Shown one piece after another: positions 62,559-64,000 of a stretch of 64,000 nucleotides of DNA (position 1 is its first letter; every line of letters starts with the position of its first letter). Source of the stretch: Natronosalvus sp042663485 (GTDB lineage: Archaea; Halobacteriota; Halobacteria; Halobacteriales; Natrialbaceae). The stretch lies in the NCBI GenBank assembly GCA_042663485.1, contig JBHTAF010000002.1, one strand, 5' to 3'. The translations under genes and the position numbers were made by a program. The notes under the pieces are model-generated. The model saw nothing but the letters and a program-made list of their open reading frames with translations, had not been told where the DNA came from and ran no database searches.

Positions 62559-63759
62559 ATGAGATCGTTTCACTCGAGTAGCAAACGAACGGTATCGCGA
62601 CGACGGGTGCTCTCGACCGCCGGTGTCGCCGGGCTCGCAACGCTTGCCGGCTGTACATCGCCGACGAGTAGCCGAGAGCCGGGGGAGGATCGAACTGGGT
62701 CGGACGGCAGTTCCAGCGGGGCATCCAGTTCGACCGACAACTGGAGTGGCGCGGACGCAACGGACGTCGAAACCGACCACCCATACACTTCGGCCCCCGA
62801 AATCGTCGACCTCGACGAAAACGACGGCGCAGTGACGCTGACGACCGAGGCCGCTCGCCACCAGTTGCTGGGAGACGACGCCAGCGGCGGACCGTGGGAA
62901 CTCCCCGAGGTGTGGGCCTGGAAGATGGCCGACGGTGACCCGAGCGTGCCGGGCCCGCTACTCCGGGTGACCGAGGGAACGGAGATGGAAATTACCTACG
63001 ACAACACCGAACACAACCGTCCACACACCTTCCACGTTCACGCCCTGAGCAAGAACTGGATGGACGATGGGGCCCCGACGACGACTGGCCGGCAGGTCGA
63101 CGCCGGGGAGACGGGGACCTACGAAATCACGGCCAACGTGCCCGGCACCCACCTCTATCACTGCCACTTCCAGACGCAGAATCACCTCGACATGGGAATG
63201 TACGGCATTCTCCGCGTCGATCCCCTCGATTACGACTCGCCGGACAAGGAGTTCTTCCTCACGATCAAAGACTGGGACAGCCGACTCTCGGCCTCGATGG
63301 CAGGCGGTGACGTCAACTTCAGCCATCGCGACCGGAACCCCGACGTGTTCACCGTCAACGGGCGGGTCGCAGTACAGCCTCCACCCGGAAGAGGGGTCAC
63401 CCATGATCGTCGAGCAAGGCGACCGGGTCCGCATCCACATCACCAACAACGGCTACCAGCCCCACTCGATGCACACCCACAACCACCGTTTCGAGGTCGT
63501 CGAAAAAGACGGGAGCGTCGTCCCCGAGGCGGCCCGATACAGGGAGGACGTGGTCCCGCTCTCTCCCGCCGAGCGAAAGACCATCGAGTTCACCGCCGAC
63601 GCCGACCCCGGCATCTACGCGATGCACTGTCACAGAGTCAACCACGTGATGAACGGCGAGCGCTATCCCGGCGGCATGCTCACCGGGATCGTCTACGAAG
63701 ACGCCCTCGAGACCGAGCAGTTCGCGGCGTTGATGAAGGGCGCAGGGTACGAGGGCTGA
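62559..63759 (+). pseudogene. Tat-exported multicopper oxidase interrupted by a one-base frameshift
   Basis: About 400 residues. Tat signal (VSRRRVLSTAG) and lipobox LAGC (Cys32). Copper ligands lie in HTFHVHALSKNW and HLYHCHFQTQNHLDMGMYG before the break, and in HSMHTHNHRFEV and MHCHRVNHVMNG after it. The reading frame shifts at the run ggg, 63364-63366: upstream it is frame 62559, downstream frame 63067; removing one G restores NGRSQYSLHPEEGSPM. It is either a real mutation or a sequencing error. Confidence 0.87.
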
Positions 63760-63789
63760 CCTCGCACACGACGACGGGGCCGGTCAGTC

Positions 63790-64000
63790 TCACTCGAGCC
63801 CAGCTGTCTCTCGCTCGCCGATCGCCTCGACGAGCAGTTCCGCGACGTCGACGATCTCGATGTCCTCTTCGAAGCCGCCGGTCTTGCGCCCGTCCTCGTA
63901 CATCGTCATGCACATCGGGCAGGCGACGACGAACTTCTCGACGCCAGGGCCGGCGTCGGTGTCCTCGAGCGCCTCGCGAAGCCGCTCCTCGCTCGGTTTC
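63790..64000 (-). CDS. Fe-S oxidoreductase, C-terminal part (cut by window)
   Basis: The final 69 codons: EKFVVACPMCMTMYEDGRKTG, then EIVDVAELLVEAIGERE. The CPMC motif belongs to the CCG domain of heterodisulfide-reductase-like or LutA/GlpC-like (Fe-S)-binding proteins, electron carriers at the membrane. The rest of the gene is beyond the window, so the type cannot be decided. Confidence 0.8.
   Translation of the reverse strand, partial: KPSEERLREALEDTDAGPGVEKFVVACPMCMTMYEDGRKTGGFEEDIEIVDVAELLVEAIGERETAGLE

Noticed and set aside
1..64000. tRNA, rRNA and CRISPR search by eye
   Set aside because: No cloverleaf, ribosomal or regular repeat-spacer pattern found in the intergenic parts.

Overview
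This is a 64 kb piece of a haloarchaeal chromosome, most likely from the Natrialbaceae. The DNA is GC-rich and full of CTCGAG. The proteins are very acidic. Several genes appear to have TATA-like elements 25-30 bases before a leaderless start. Markers such as a thermosome with a Gly-Met tail, MC1 chromatin protein, archaeal DnaG primase, Pus10, L10e, a plant-type halobacterial 2Fe-2S ferredoxin and a HalOD1 domain all point to Halobacteria. I see no tRNA, rRNA, CRISPR array, intact insertion sequence or phage module. The window reads as ordinary chromosome with small decayed patches.

Layout. 1-14.3 kb: pus10 (cut by the window edge), a Tat-exported HtrA-like protease, small membrane, zinc and DUF genes, a PHP phosphoesterase, lipoproteins, a dicluster ferredoxin, two divergent rhodaneses around an inverted repeat, a KH-domain RNA-binding protein and a CPA2 antiporter. 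14.3-26.9 kb: a non-coding patch with palindromes, the thermosome, a RimK-like ligase, a divergent metabolic cluster (ring-cleaving dioxygenase and iron-ADH-like protein facing a Cys4 mini-protein and a BKACE enzyme), RNase HI, L10e, a site-2 protease, a ferredoxin, MC1 and an AbrB-like regulator. 27-38 kb: a GNAT protein, pheST, an FAU-1-like RNA-binding protein, a PrsW protease, riboflavin synthase and DnaG primase. 38-54 kb: methyltransferase, HalOD1, phosphohexomutase, a sequon-rich lipoprotein, SDRs, a universal stress protein, two tandem acyl-CoA synthetases, an asparagine-synthase-like gene preceded by a decayed copy of its own 5' end, a prepilin peptidase, a LUD protein and an internally deleted DJ-1/PfpI gene. 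54-64 kb: 2Fe-2S ferredoxin, phosphate permease, hisA and hisB flanking a small membrane protein, an HD hydrolase, an alpha/beta-hydrolase-like protein without its nucleophile, a glutamine amidotransferase, a frameshifted multicopper oxidase and the end of an Fe-S oxidoreductase.

How genes work together. pheS-pheT and the FAU-1 pair are overlapping, translationally coupled units. hisA and hisB are close but belong to separate transcripts. The 17.7-21.0 kb divergent cluster is the best candidate for an undescribed pathway: ring cleavage, reduction, then beta-keto acid cleavage. This is inference only. The other notable items are genome-decay events that can be read directly (28-bp tandem duplication, internal deletion, partial duplication, one-base frameshift) and protein families with lost catalytic or metal residues. 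All calls rest on reading translations and motifs; no database search was run.
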